This document shows positions 1 to 13,201 of a stretch of 64,000 nucleotides of DNA, piece by piece. A program made the position numbers and the translations under genes. Numbering within the stretch: the stretch's first letter is position 1; every line of letters starts with the position of its first letter. This stretch comes from Macrothele yani (taxonomy: Eukaryota > Arthropoda > Arachnida > Araneae > Macrothelidae): positions 197,971,232 through 198,035,231 of the forward strand of contig CM076990.1 of the NCBI GenBank assembly GCA_039090855.1, read 5' to 3'. The notes beneath the pieces are model-generated. The model was given only the letters and a program-made list of their open reading frames with translations. It made no database searches and was not told the origin of the DNA.

Positions 1-39
1 AGAAACCGCTGACCCATCTAAGTCGCATTGCTAACGCTA

Positions 40-125
40 CATTACCGGACCATAAGCCTCAGCTGGGCGAAAGATCATGAGCACTGGACCTTGCATAATT
101 GGAGAATGCTCTCCAGCAGTGGATT
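40..125 (+). pseudogene. possible Tc1-like transposase scrap
   Basis: A short plus-strand reading frame contains SWAKDHEHWTLHNWR, which fits the pattern L-W-A-x-D-H-x-x-W-T-x-x-x-W that precedes the first catalytic aspartate in Tc1 transposases; compare the element at 8330-9449, which has KWAQDHRDCTVDNWKK. The expected S-D-E-S motif does not follow: the frame goes on with SSSGLI. No terminal repeat is visible because the window starts here. The match is short, so it may be chance. Confidence 0.3.
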
Positions 126-160
126 GATAATGGCAACGGGACTATTTAGTGAATTGATAA

Positions 161-194
161 CTGGAAACGGGACTCCGATGAGTCCCGTTTCCAG
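161..194. repeat. 14-bp perfect hairpin
   Basis: Inverted repeat with arms ctggaaacgggact and agtcccgtttccag around the 6-base loop ccgatg. The surrounding DNA (126-578) holds no gene that I recognise. A partial third copy of the arm (ggaaacgggt) lies near 469-478. Confidence 0.7.
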
Positions 195-578
195 CTATTT
201 CGAGAAAGCTGCTAATGTATATAGCGGAAATTGCGTGAAGCAATTGACCTGGCAAATCAACAAGGAACTGTTCAGGCTGCTAGAGGCTCGGTCATGGTAT
301 GGTTCGTGTTCAACTGGAACACGTTTTGACTTCTGGTACTTCTAGATACAACTCTGAACGGCTTACGCTACGTGTTCATCCTTGCAAACAGTGTGTATCC
401 GATCATAAACTTCATGAACTCACTGGGAAATGGACTTTTCCAGAAGGAAAATACGCCACTCCAGAGTTGGAAACGGGTCAAAAACTTTGGACCCGTTAAT
501 TTGACCGTACCCGGACAAATCTGCTTTGAACTATAAATCGAAAGTCAATCTATAAGTATGCATCGGCATATATATATA

Positions 579-2004
579 CACTGACGGAAAAAAATCCCAG
601 CACCAAGAAGGGGTTGTGTTAGATAAACGACAGTTGGTAGGCGGTGAGAGTACATCTGCAAGATGACGTCTATGCAAATTTCTCGCTCGGCGCATACGTG
701 TGGCGCTAGTAGCGCCCCTCGGAACATGCAAAGCAGGTTTGCTGTAAATACGCGCTGTAACGTTCGTGAGCGTTAGTTATCGTTGAGATTCGACTTAGTG
801 TGTTGATGTTAGTCAAGGATGCCTTTAAGAAGACGAAGAAGCCATTATCAACAGCTCACGGAGTTTGAACGAGGTCGTGGAATAGGGCTACGAGAAGGTG
901 GATTTTTTTCCGGAATATTGCAGAACGACTTGGCAGGAATGTAACCACTGTGCGTGATTGTTGGCAGCGGTGGTCAAGGGAAGGTACTGCCTCAAGAAGA
1001 CCGGGTTCCGGCCGGCCACATGGCACTACTGAGAGGGAAGACCGCCGTGTACGGCGTATGGCCGTGGCGCATCGTACCGCGTCTGCTGCAGCAATTCGAG
1101 CTGCAGTTACCACCACAGTGACACAACAAACTGCTACAAATCGGTTACTTGAAGGACAGCTCCGAGCCAGACGCCCTGTAGCGTGCATTCCACTTACTCC
1201 AAACCACTGCAGTTTGCGACGTCAGTGGTGTCAAGCTAGAGCTCATTGGAGGACGGAGTGGAGATCTGTTGTGTTTTCTGATGAAAGCCGGTTCTGCCTG
1301 GGTGCCAGTGATGTCCGTGTGTTGGTTGGAAGGAGGTCAGGTGAGCGCCTGCAACCAAACTGTCTGCGGCCGAGACACACTGGACCTACACCCGGAGTTA
1401 TGGTCTGGGGAGCAATTTCCTATGACAGCAGGAGCACTCTCGTGGTTATCCCATGCACCCTGACAGCACAGTTGTACGTCGGTCTGGTGATTCAACGTGT
1501 TGTGCTGCCATTCATAAACAGCTTTCCAGGTGGTGTTTCCCAACAGGATAGCGCTCGTCCGCATACCGCTGTTGTAACCCAACATGCTCTACAGAGTGTC
1601 GACATGTTGCCGTGGCCTGCTAGATCACCAGATCTTTCATCAATCGAGCACGTATGGGACATCATTGGACGACAACTCCAGCGTCACCCCCAACTAGCAT
1701 TAACCGTCCCTGTATTGACCGACCAAGTGCAACAGGCATGGTACTCCATCCCACAAACTGACATCCAGCATCTGTACGACACAATGCATGAACGTTTGCG
1801 TGCTTGCATTCAACATTCTGGCGGTTACAATGGTTATTAATGTACCAGCATTTCACATTTAAAATGGCTCTTCTCACGCTTACAATAAGCTGTGATCTTG
1901 AAACTTTAATCGATTAAATATGTTACCTATACAAACGTATTGCCGCCATTTCATTCCTCTACAACTATTTTTTCGTGGTGTTGGGATTTTTTTTTCTGTC
2001 AGTG
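579..2004 (+). mobile_element. Tc1-like DNA transposon with TA target duplication
   Basis: Terminal inverted repeats begin cactgacggaaaaaaatccc (579) and end ctgtcagtg (2004), with TA on both sides inside a TA-rich run. The element is 1,426 bp and encodes one transposase. Its terminal repeats share the stretch caccaagaagg with the Tc1 element at 42347-43746, so the two belong to related families. Confidence 0.93.
819..1840 (+). pseudogene. Tc1-like transposase (DD34E type), one frameshift
   Basis: A transposase cuts and reinserts its own element. The start is ATG at 819 (MPLRRRRSHYQQLTEFERGR). The N-terminal frame is lost near the T-run at 902-909; shifting by one base resumes the helix-turn-helix region (RNIAERLGRNVTTVRDCW) and a GRP box (GSGRP). 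After that the frame is open to the stop at 1840. Catalytic positions are FSDESRF (first D), QQDSARPHTA (second D) and SIEHVWD (E). The first 40 codons plus 296 codons match the usual length of about 340 residues. This is the best-preserved Tc1 transposase of the window. The call is secure at family level; the frameshift could be a sequencing error in the homopolymer. Confidence 0.9.
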
Positions 2005-2010
2005 TATATA

Positions 2011-2866
2011 TAATCATCATCATTATTGTCAACCATTATCAATCCACTGCTGGATGAAAGTCTCCCCAAGTTTCTTTTACAATTGTCTGTCTTGAGCCTG
2101 CTTCCTCCATGTCCCAGTTTCTTCCACAATTGTCTGTCTTGAGCCTGCTTCCTCCATGTCCCAGTTTCTTCCACAATTGTCTGTCTTGAGCCTGCTCACT
2201 CATGAAATCATGTGGTCTTCTTCTAGGTCTTTTTCTGTCTCTCGGAATCCAGCCTAAAATTTAGGTTGTCCATCGGTGGTCCGTTCTTCTGGCAACATGT
2301 CCAGCCCATTGCCGTTTCAGTGATTTCACTCTGGTCATGATGTCGTCTACTCTTGTTTTGTCATTTTCCTTATCCACAAGTTTCTCTTCTTATTTTTCCT
2401 GGTTACACCAAGCATGAATCTCTCCATGCTACTTTGAGTTGTCTACAATCTTTGTATGTCTTTTTTAGTTAAGCAGGATGCATAGATTAAACATTTTTCT
2501 TTTAAGACGTAATGGCATACTGCTGTTAAAAATTGTACCGTTTCTTCCAAAAGCTCTCCATCTAAATGTTACACTCCGATTAATTTCTTAATCAATGTAA
2601 CCTTCACTTGATATCTGCTGCCCAAGATAAATGTAGGTATCGGTTATCTCAAGCTTTTGTCCATCAATCGATATGTCTCTATTTTTTGTAAAATCATTGT
2701 GCATCACTTTTGTCTTCTGAAAGTTAAATTTTAATCCTACTTCTTTACTCTTGTCAGCAAGTTCTTGGGTCATACTCTGCAGCTCTGAAGGGGTAGTTGA
2801 AAAAATAATCACGTCATCAGCAAAACGAAGGTGAGTTATATAATTTCCATTAAATTTTTATCCCTT
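2011..2866 (-). mobile_element. RTE/BovB-like LINE, 3' fragment
   Basis: Only the 3' end of an RTE element remains. Read on the minus strand it covers the end of the reverse transcriptase and the C-terminal region; the segment at 2588-2812 reads STTPSELQSMTQELADKSKE and corresponds to the same region of the copies at 5434-7019 and 50956-54477. It ends in an ATC-rich tail directly beside the Tc1 element at 579-2004. The remainder (2210-2580) is frameshifted throughout. It is cut off just 5' of 2866, where the next mariner begins. Confidence 0.88.
2070..2210. repeat. 47-bp minisatellite, three copies, inside RTE fragment
   Basis: The motif caattgtctgtcttgagcct recurs at about 2080, 2127 and 2174, a period of 47 bp. 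The other two RTE copies in the window have a single copy at the matching place, so this is a local expansion in this copy. Confidence 0.85.
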
Positions 2867-2893
2867 CTTTATGTATACTATACACTGTATATA

Positions 2894-4217
<1,324 letters not shown>

Positions 4218-4253
4218 TACACACACACACACAGAGACACACACACAAGATGT
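4218..4253. repeat. CA/GACA microsatellite
   Basis: An imperfect CA run begins at the right target TA of the mariner element. DNA between it and 4496 shows no recognisable gene. Confidence 0.8.
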
Positions 4254-4496
4254 ACAAATGTATTACGGGGACATATAATTTCCTCACTTACTTACAGGAT
4301 GTGTTGAAACTGTCGTCCTTCACATAACCTAACTCTTTTACACATGTTCTCAAAAGCATCTACGAAAGTCAAAAAGTCCCTCCGCGGGAATGTTGAGGCT
4401 TTCCTACTTAATTTTGATGGTGCTACAGTCAAAATTTCCAATTAAATAACTTGTTGTATGTTTAATTTCAGTTTTTGCTGTTTTCTTGTAAACGTA

Positions 4497-4706
4497 TAAA
4501 GCTTAAGAATATGTTTCACAGCAACATCAATATTCACCAATTTCTGACGAGTTGAAAGTTTCCAAACTGTGGATGTTGATTTCATCATTTCCCCTCAGAA
4601 GGAAGGAGCATTCATGAAATCAACATTCACATTTTGCGAACTTTGAACTCATCTGATGCTTGAGAAAATTGGTGTTGCTGTGAAACATATTCTGGTTTCT
4701 TAATGG
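4497..4706. repeat. foldback element, about 85-bp imperfect arms
   Basis: The left arm, from about 4503 (agaatatgtttcacagcaac) to 4590, is the reverse complement of the right arm, about 4608-4700 (ending gttgctgtgaaacatattct), with several mismatches. The loop is under 20 bases. No target duplication or coding frame is evident. It may be a foldback MITE or a local inverted duplication. Confidence 0.7.
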
Positions 4707-4903
4707 GACGAAACAACTTCAATATTCATTCTTCTCCTTTTTGTTTTCAAGAAGCACGTATTTGTTGGCTTCGATGCCTTTTTCAGTTTCCTTAATACTA
4801 ATTTCATCCATATTAACAAAGACGGTATTAATTCCGACACGGCATGCAATGGAACGGGAAGTTAGCACATCAAACGAAAACCTGTGAATGCTTAATGGAA
4901 AAG

Positions 4904-5117
4904 GCCGCCCTGGTGGCGCTGTGGGCTAAACGATGGACTCTGATCATTCGTGCTAAAGGGGTCCGGGGTCGAATCCCAGTGAGGCATGGATGTTGTGTTT
5001 GTCTTCAGGCACTGGTTTTCTCCCTTCCCTGGAACCAGTGACTCTAAATTAGGGACGGGCGACTGCTTACAGCCCATTGCGTTGCTCACGGTGGTCGTTA
5101 AACCTCCAATCAAAAAC
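4904..5117 (+). mobile_element. tRNA-derived SINE (family 1)
   Basis: The head has box A-like tggcgctgtgggctaa and box B-like gggtcgaatccc, as in a tRNA gene promoter used by RNA polymerase III. The tail ends in cctccaatcaaaaa. A 10-bp target duplication, aatggaaaag, lies at 4894-4903 and 5118-5127. This is the family found about a dozen times in the window. DNA from 5128 to 5433 shows no gene. Confidence 0.93.
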
Positions 5118-5433
5118 AATGGAAAAGATGCGATGTGAAAAGTAACTGTCAGTTTTACAATGTGACTCAGCAGAAAAGCAGGCGACAAGCGTTCACCAGT
5201 ATCTTGCTCCGGACAGTCGCACTGAAAACAAACGCAAAAGAAGTATCGTTTTACGATATGGTATCGGTGAGTCTAGCGTCGTATCGTCGGTGGGTGGAAA
5301 TCTCCGTTGCTTTAAGAAAGAGACGGCAATATTTTTGTATGACAAATCAATTTGCACTCGGCTGGCACCAGTATCGAGCACAGAATTCCACAGTGCGCAT
5401 TTTTTTTCTTTGAAATATTTTTTTTTTCTTTTC

Positions 5434-7019
5434 AAGAATCATCATCATCATCATTGTCAACCATTATCAATCCACTGCTGGACGAAGGTCTCTCCAAGCC
5501 TCTTCCACAACGGTCTGTCTTGTGCCAGTCTCCTCCAGGTTACTCCTGCATACTTTCGAATTTCATCCACCCATCTCCCATGTAGTCTTCTTCTGGGTCC
5601 TTTCCTGTCCCTTGGAATCCAGTCTAAAATTTCGACTGTCCATCGGTGGTCTGTCCTTCTGGCAGTATGTCCAGCCCATTGCCATTTCAGGGATTTAACT
5701 CTGATCATGATGTCTTCCACTCTTGTCATTTTTCTGACCCACGAGTTCCTCTTCTTATCTCTCATGGTCACACCCAGCATGCACCTCTCCATGCTGCTTT
5801 GAGTTGTCTGCAGCCTTTGTATGTCTCTTTTAGTTATGGTCCACGTCTCTGCACCATACGTAAGCACTGGAAGGATGCATTGATCAAACACTTTTCTTTT
5901 AAGACATAATGGCATATTGCTCTTGAAAATTATGCTGTTTCTTCCAAAAGCTCTCCAGGCAAGTTTTGTACGCTGATTAATTTCTTCATCAATGTGACCC
6001 TCACTTGATATCTGCTGTCCAAGATAAACGTACGTGTCTGTTATCTCCAGCTTTTCTCCATCAATCGATAAATCTTCATTTCTTGTAAAAGCATTGTACA
6101 TCACTTTTGTCTTCTGAAAGTTCATTTTTAATCCCACTTCTTTACTCTTGTCAGCAAGTTCCTGGATCATACTCTGCAGCTCTGATGGGGTGGTTGCAAA
6201 AATGACTACGTCATCAGCAAAACGAAGGTGGGTTAGATAATCTCTATTAATCTTTATCCCTTTGTTTTCCCAGTTTAGTGATTGAAAGACATTTTCCAAT
6301 TGGCATTAAAGAGCTTCGGAGATATGGTGTCACTTTGTCTCACTCCCATTCCAATTTTTATGTGTATTGTATTTTCAAACAGCCGAATCTTTGCACTTGC
6401 ATTTTCATAGATGTTTTTAATAATATTAATGTATGCATCTTCAATACCGCAGGATTTCAGAGCCATTGTAACTGCTGATGGTTTCACCGAATCAAAGGTT
6501 TTTTCATAATCGATAAATTACATGCACAGTGGAAGTTCATATTCCCTCGCTCTTTCAATTAGTTCTCTCAGCACGTGGATATGATCTATTGTGCTGTAGC
6601 CACTCCTGAATCCAGCTTGTTCTCCCGGTTGAGCCATGTCCAGTGTTACCTTCAAACGGTGTGAAAGAACTTTAGTGAAGATTTTATAAACCACTGATTG
6701 GAGGCTGATAGGTCTGTAGTTCCTGAGATCCTCAATGTCACCTTTTTTATGTAGCAGGATCATTGTAGCGTTGTTCCAATCCTCAGGAATCTTCTTTTCA
6801 TTAAGGCATCGAGTGAAAATTTGGGCGAGTACTGTTTCGATTTCTCCACTTGCTTCTTGTATGATGTCTACAGTAATTCCATGTTCTTGATTGCTTGGGC
6901 AACTTTTGCTGGGAGGACTGGAGGAACTCTGGTACTGGTACCTTTCATGATGTCTGGAGTACATGTATCATCCCTTTCATACAATTTGGAGTAGAAATCT
7001 TTCACTCTTGTCAAGACGT
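5434..7019 (-). mobile_element. RTE/BovB-like LINE, 5'-truncated
   Basis: Minus-strand copy ending at the 3' side in an ATC/GAT microsatellite (5434-5455) and truncated 5' inside the reverse transcriptase (about 7019). Truncation at the 5' end is normal for LINE integration by target-primed reverse transcription. Confidence 0.93.
5457..7000 (-). pseudogene. RTE reverse transcriptase and C-terminal domain, broken
   Basis: The protein would copy its own RNA into DNA at a nicked chromosome site. Reading from 6990 down: LLHKKGDIEDLRNYRPISL (RT block 2), AGFRSGYSTIDHIHVLRE, then a stop and frame changes near 6518 and 6487-6275 (GIEDAYINIIKNIYENASAK), then a 280-codon open frame from 6299 to 5457 holding RFADDVVIFA (the catalytic ADD), YGAETWTITKRDIQRL and the arginine-rich C-terminal region. 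The endonuclease half is missing. The catalytic aspartates are intact, but at least two frameshifts and one stop inactivate it. Same family as 50956-54477. Confidence 0.92.
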
Positions 7020-7559
7020 AATTAGGGCGGGGCATGCGAAGCGCCTACTCCGGGCGCAGTTGGAGGAGTAAAAATCACTTATTACTATCTGGTTGAAATT
7101 GGAAATGAAGCTTTTGCTCCAGTTTCTGGTACATTTTTTATGGGGGGCCATACTCTGTTATTTGCCCATTTCAAAGTATGTTTGTAATATGTTTAACCAG
7201 TACTGATACCATTAGACACTTAAAATTTACATTTGTTTTTCAAAATGCTTTTCAGTTGCTCGCATTCGTAAATTAAGGATCGGTAAGATGAAAGATAACG
7301 ATGCCGTTCACATGTATATTTATGTGTAATTCAGTTGGTGTTACTCCTTCAGAATGTAGCTCACAAATAACTGGTGCAGCTTGTATTTGTGTTGTGAAGA
7401 AGCCTAAAGTGTTTTCGTGTCTTTCAAGTTTCCATGCTACATAAGGTTATTTCAGCTGGGTCACATGTCATTCTTCGTGACTGGTTATAGCTCTCAGAGT
7501 TGCTCATGATGTTCATTAAGCCCCAAACAAAACAAAACAAGTAAAAACCTACATGCATG

Positions 7560-7803
7560 TCATTCTAGCATTTCGCTCTGATGATTTAATGCTTCTCTCT
7601 CTGCTCTCTCTTTACGTATCCAGTGCAACATCACTTCTCAAAGACCCTCGGGATATATGAAGAACTATTTGGAAGATCTGCTTCACAAAATCCCTCAATG
7701 TTTTAAATGACATCCCAGTGGATGCTGCTACCTTCCTTCCATGAAGCATGAAGTCAAACACGGTTCTATTTGGTGAGATGACTTGGGGTTTTTTTTTAAT
7801 CAT
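7560..7803 (-). pseudogene. degenerate coding fragment of unknown family
   Basis: Minus strand reads NRTVFDFMLHGRKVAAS, then SRGSLRSDVALDT, a stop, and RESRERSIKSSERNA in the same frame. The order Asp-Val...Asp-Thr...Ser-Ile-Lys...Glu-Arg resembles uncharacterised proteins that I recall being repeated in invertebrate genomes, but this is from memory and unchecked. The wider stretch 7020-8329 has no other recognisable feature. Confidence 0.3.
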
Positions 7804-8329
7804 ATCTGTAGCAAACCCTTCTGTACCTCATGAAGTTTCGTATATTTGTTCGTTTTCAAGAGAAAATCAACTTTTTCAGAGAGAAGGAAGTTGAAGTAAG
7901 TTCTCAGAACAGCAAATGGTCAACAGAATAACCTCTCTCTTCTTCCATATCAATAAACCTCAGAATACCAATAGTTTCCTTTTGCACATCAAATGTTTCT
8001 TATTTGATTTGAATGACATGCTCCTTGACACGCTGAATAGTGCTGAATAATTTCTTAGTTATATGGACGAAAACTTCATCTCAAAAAGTCAGGTACCGTT
8101 TTTCTCCAATTTCAAGACATTCCAACTTGAAGGTCTGCCCAGTTTTAGTGAAATGCCGGCCTGTGATAAGATTATAGAGGTCTTTAATTTCACCGAATAG
8201 GTTCTGTCTCTCATGAATAAAATGCAAAATTTCTAACACTTTCTCCTCGTCCGCAAGGGTTCAGCTAGAAGAAAATTTATAGTGTATCACACACACTTCG
8301 TTAACCTGGATAGCACACTTTGTGAGATA

Positions 8330-9449
8330 CACCGACGAGCCATTACATTATGACCACCGACCTAATAAGCTGTAGGACCCCCCTTTAGTCCGCAAAACAG
8401 CTGCCACTCGGCAAGGCATCGATTCGATAAAATGGCGATAGGTATCCTGGGGTGTCTAGTACCATAATGTCAACAGCATTTCCTCCAGTTCCCGTACATT
8501 TCAGGGTGGTGGTGATTTTGCGCGAACCCACTTTTCCAAGTCGAACCACAAATGTTCGATTGGGTTCACGTCAGGTGAATTTGGAGGCCAGGGCATTAAC
8601 AGAAAGTCACCAGCATGTTCCTCGAAATACTCCTTGACGATTCTGGCAGCGGGGCATGGCGCATTATCTGTTGGTAATAGCCATCACCAACAGGGAACAC
8701 AGTTGCCATGATTGGGTGAACTTGGTCCGCAACGATGTTCAGATGACGGACAGCTGTCAGAGATTGTGCCATTGGAATAATGGGGCTAACGTGTCCCAAA
8801 AACATCGCCCACAGCATAACACCGCCGCCGCCGGCCTGTTTCCGCCCAACAGTGCATCCAAGTCCCTTGGATCCGTTGGTAATCGGTGTATCCGCGCTCG
8901 GCCATCTGCGTGATGCACCAGGAATCTTGATTCGTCAGACCAAGCCACTTTCTTCCAATTATCCACGGTACAATCTCGATGATCTTGGGCCCATTTCATG
9001 CGTTGTTGGCGATGACGTGCAGTGAGCATGGGGACCCGGCTGGGTCTTCGGCTACGTAGGCACATGGACGGAAGGCTGTGATAAGCTGTGCGCTGTGACA
9101 CATTGCCCCGATCACCATTGTTGTAGCTGCTTCTGATTTGTCGCACTTTGGCCCTGCAGTCTCCGTGAACAATGAACAATGCGCTTAAGTCTCCCTTCCC
9201 CTCTGGCATCAATGAGATGCAGACGACACGCGGCTGGAGGTTCGGCCGTGCCACCACAATTTGTCCTTTGTCAAACTCCGATAAACCGGCATCTTTTCCC
9301 ATTCTGACTCCGAACACTCTACTAACCGAAAGCCGTTTCTCGGTTTGTAAATATACTGCTCTGTGAACTTCACCTGACCACTGTTTGTTCTCTAGGCGCG
9401 TTCATTTCTCTAAGCTGGGGGGTGATCATAATGTAATTGCTCATCGGTG
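8330..9449 (-). mobile_element. Tc1-like DNA transposon, second family
   Basis: Terminal repeats caccgacgagccattacatt (8330 onward) and, inward from the other end, caccgatgagcaattacatt (9449 backward). TA precedes the left end (8328-8329); the right flank reads CA, a likely mutation of TA. Length 1,120 bp. Confidence 0.9.
8362..9317 (-). pseudogene. Tc1-like transposase (second family), frameshifted at the second catalytic Asp
   Basis: The likely start is MGKDAGLSEFDKGQIVVAR (ATG near 9302; an upstream in-frame ATG lies at 9315-9317). The first catalytic motif is WSDESRFLVHHADGRARIH. The frame then changes near 8817 (MLWAMFLGHVSPIIP) and again at 8665-8670, where the sequence for the Q-Q-D-N-A-P motif lacks one G and reads QQIMRH. 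The C-terminal part (NPIEHLW region, then GLKGGPTAY and a TAG stop at 8362-8364) is recoverable only in another frame. The family's usual length is about 340 residues. Dead copy. Confidence 0.88.
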
Positions 9450-11063
9450 CAGATCTGCTTTATTCATTATCTTCTCACGCTTGAAAAGATCTTTTTGAGC
9501 AAGAGCTTCGTTTTGTCGCATGATTCCTCTAATTCCACTAGAACATTTGGTTGGCATGTTGTTCATTTGTTCGAGGGCTTTGTACACTGCTATATTGCTG
9601 AAATGTTTGCCGATCCAAAAAAAAAAAAAAAAATGTCCTTTCACGAATTAACCAAAATTATTTGGATGAGCTTCTCTGAGTTTAAGGCAACATTCAAGGT
9701 AAATACTTCCCCATAGTTAATTTTACCAAATGCGAAAAATAAATAAAGTACCCTGCAAAGCGAAGAAACATGAATATCCAGTTGAGCACGAATCATAGCT
9801 CACAGAACAGGGAGCAGACTTGTGAGAAACGCGTTCCGGTATATGAAATTATTTTACTCCAAAAATGAGCTGAAGTCCTCGTTAATGTGAGCAGTGAGAC
9901 TCAATAATTAAGAAACTTCAAGTTTAACAGAGACAGGAGTTTCATTTTCGAAATCCTTTTGCAGAGATTTCAATCTTTCAAAAAAAAAAAAAAGACTCAC
10001 ATACTCACTCGTTTCGATAATTCTTTCTGAACTGCTGTCACTGAAAAAGTGCACAATGGCTTTTGTCGTAAGAGAGTACCCAACATCATCTTCCAAACAT
10101 CTTCATACAAGGCAAGCCTACGAGCCTATTTCAAAGCAATCGGTGTCACCACATATTTAAAAATTCCCCAGCCCTTAATCCTCTGGAGTATATCTTCAAT
10201 GAACAAGATGGTAAATGGTTGCCTTGTGTCACTAAAGACTTTCATTTCATGTAAGTGCGAGAAATGTGCGAGAGACTCCGTTTTCAAATACCATGATAGC
10301 AAGATTTTGTGCTGCGAAATTTGTGACTGTAAAAGAAATAATGCTTGTCAAAATACACTACCCAAACATTTTAGCTTATATTTGTATGCGATAGTTGTAT
10401 ATGAATGAAACTTGTTCATTCGTTGAGTAGATCAAACTGTGTTCATTAGTAAACCACAAATTTACAGGCAAAGAAAATGTTCTATTTTTTATGAAAACTG
10501 TTAATTTTAGAAGAATAGTTACAGTTACTAAAATTGTAAAGAATAATCTCAGTAACAATGTCGTAATAACAATTATCTTCGTAGAGTCAATAGTTCTTGA
10601 AATAAAGCCAGGTTTCTGGAATTTAGAATAGCGGCATACTGTTCCGTGGCGGCCATGTTGGGGAAAAACTGACGGGGTCAAGATCATGTGATCAAACTAG
10701 AATTTGTCCTTTACTCTCCTAAAACCCATCCCATAAGAGAAATCCTCTTTACACGTGTGGGGGCTGAAAAATCAGTCTCCCAAGCACATATCTACATAAT
10801 GCATTTTCCTGGTTATTTTATGACAGCAAATCTCTATCTATGTCTTGCCTATAGAGGCAAGAATCTTTATACGAGTGGAGTTCCGAAGATATGCATGCAC
10901 TGAAGAAAAGCGATTGTTATACTCCGACCAATCATCCTAATGGCTTCGACCAGCGTTAAGCCAGAAATGACTGTCGGACATTCTTAATGTATAAAGCATC
11001 CCGTACAACTTAATCCTTTGCCATTGTAATAATGAGCGGTGTTTCTTTGTCAGCGGCGATATA
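9450..11063. other. AT-rich spacer, no gene recognised
   Basis: Homopolymer A runs at about 9616-9632 and 9980-9992 and short open frames only. I found no transposase, RT, SINE head or repeat pair in it. Confidence 0.6.
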
Positions 11064-11147
11064 CACTATATATTGACAAAAGTCACCGGACACCTAGAGG
11101 AGAAATACAACATAGCATTTATTGGCATACATTAGTACGGTGTCGGT

Positions 11148-11160
11148 CCACCTTTGGCCT
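11148..11160. repeat. target-site duplication of LINE A, left copy
   Basis: ccacctttggcct here and ccatctttgacct at 18732-18744, 11 of 13 bases equal. Both have c in the third-last-but-one position where the sister Tc1 copy has a, which supports duplication of one original site. Confidence 0.85.
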
Positions 11161-11473
11161 CAGTCACGCTTTTCTGAGCTCCGTGTTGTGTGCCTATTTA
11201 GTGTGTTCTATCGTGTGGTTCGTCATTTTCCTTTCGTGTTCCTTCAAGCTGAAGGTTTGTGCTTTCTTTTGATACATCTCCCAAGTTGGTGAGTAGTTTA
11301 TTTTTTCTGTTATCATCATTTGAATTGTCGACCGAGCTGGTCGATTTCTCAGGTAGCCCTCGCCATTAACAATAGCGGCGGCTGCTGATAAGAGCGATGT
11401 CCACGCCCATATCAGCGAGGCATTTCCTGCCTCCTCCTCCTCCTCCTCCTCGATACGAGACCAATCTCCTCCA

Positions 11474-13201
11474 ATGCTTGAAGGTGACGTCACCCAACCA
11501 CTAGAAGTGAAAAGTGACTATTCTACTACAACTCAAGCTTCTTGCCCTGCTTCGACCAGTGACGTCAGTGCAACGCAACCCTCTGTTGCTTTAAGTGAAG
11601 ACATGGATGTTTCTGACAGCGCTGCTAATTTACCTTCTATTTCAACTCAGTTCAAACAGCCGGTTGCGTTGCAGCCCTCACGCTCGAGTCCTGCTCCTAG
11701 GGCATACTCTGCCGCTCTTACTGGAACAAAAGCTCCTTCCAAGTTTGTTGCAGAAGTCTTACCAGACTCGTACGTCAGTGTTGATGGCACTACTGCCACC
11801 ATAGATATTCCCGAAGATTCCCCAGCGGGAAAACAATTCTACTCTACAATGGACTTCGGAGTGTGCTTTGATGCGCTCCCAGACACAACGTTGAAGGAAT
11901 ATAGTATGGCTCTCAAGCAGATACTTCCAGCTGGAGCCAGTATTACTCACATGGCTCGAAAACCTCGAGCTGTGTTGGTGTACTTTGTTCTTAAAGAGCA
12001 TGCGGATCTTGTCTTGACAGAAGGTTTGCCCCTCAAAGACGTCCATCTTCTACCAGAACCTGTCTCTCAGCGTCCCATCCAGGTTACATTTCATCCGGTT
12101 CCGCCTGAGGTATCAGACGTTGCGCTGTGCACTGTACTCAGTAAGTTCGGCCGAGTTGTTGGGCCCGTTACTACTCTTTCAGCCGCGCCGAGAGATCCAG
12201 ACGATAAATCCATAGGGGGATTTCGTCGAAGTGCAAGAGTGATCTTTCCATCTGATGAACATTTGCTCGCCTGCCCAAAGGCGCTCAACGTTCGTTGTGG
12301 ACAGCAACGTAGGAGAATTGAAGTGACTACCTCCCTCCACTGCATTTTTTGCCACGGAGAGAATCATTTACGTGTGCATTGCCCACATCTAGCATCACAG
12401 GCTCCTAATAATTCTCCTACAACTTCTGGCCCTCTTCTGAGCCGAGCAACATCTTCTTCCACTGCACAGAAAGCTTCAGAATCGAAACTTTCACAAAAGT
12501 CGACTGCAGGAGTTGGTCAACGCGTGTCTACGGACCCTTCTTCCTTCGACAAGCAACTGGATTTTCCCTCACTGGATTGTTCGCTTCCCATGCGTCGTCA
12601 TTCTGTAGCGGAGTCCCCTTCAGGGGGGTTCTCCACTACCCTTATCATCGATACTTCTAAATCTGCTGATGACGGATTTTCTGGCCACGAATCTCGAGTT
12701 GATGAGAGCTCGAATGAGCCTTCGCTGAAACGTCGTGGTTCTTCTCGAAGACGCCCACCAAAGAAGCAGACTACCGCATCACCCCGTACTTCTCCCCGTA
12801 CTTCTCCCCGTGCTGGTAGTGCCTCTCGTAAGAATTCACCATCAAAGGCTGCTACCTCTTCTGTCTAGGCCGACGAAGAACCTCCTCTCAAATTTGAGGA
12901 TCTTGTCGAATACCTTAAGGATGGCTCGGTTCCTACTGGGCCGATTTCATATGAAGATTTACATCACTACCTGTCACATAAGACAGACTACTCCACAACG
13001 CATGCTTTACTCTCAAAGTACGCATCGTTTCTCCCTCTAGTGCTTGATCAGATCCAAGTCCTTAATCAATGCATCTCCCGCCTTCGCAAGGAACATCCGT
13101 GGGCTAAAACCTATTTTAATCGACTCAAATCATTTCCTCCTGTTGTGAAGGTTCTTCAGCAAGCATTAATGGAAAAAAGTCTTCAAGATTGTATCACTTA
13201 A
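11474..13201 (+). pseudogene. LINE A ORF1, RNA-binding protein with CCHC zinc knuckle
   Basis: ORF1 proteins of L1/Tx1-type LINEs coat the element RNA. ATG at 11474; an in-frame TAG at 12866-12868 ends the first 464 codons, but the same frame stays open to the TAA at 13199-13201, giving 575 residues in all. Residues about 95-270 form a conserved region shared with LINE B (SYVSVDGTTATIDIPEDS; VTFHPVPPEVSDVALC), possibly an RRM-like fold. The zinc knuckle C-x2-C-x4-H-x4-C (CIFCHGENHLRVHC) sits at about 290-303. It is followed by a Ser/Arg-rich stretch with repeated SPRT. The part after the TAG (FEDLVEYLKDGS) has a counterpart in LINE B, so the TAG is a lesion and not the natural end. The stop overlaps ORF2 by a few bases. 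Confidence 0.85.
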
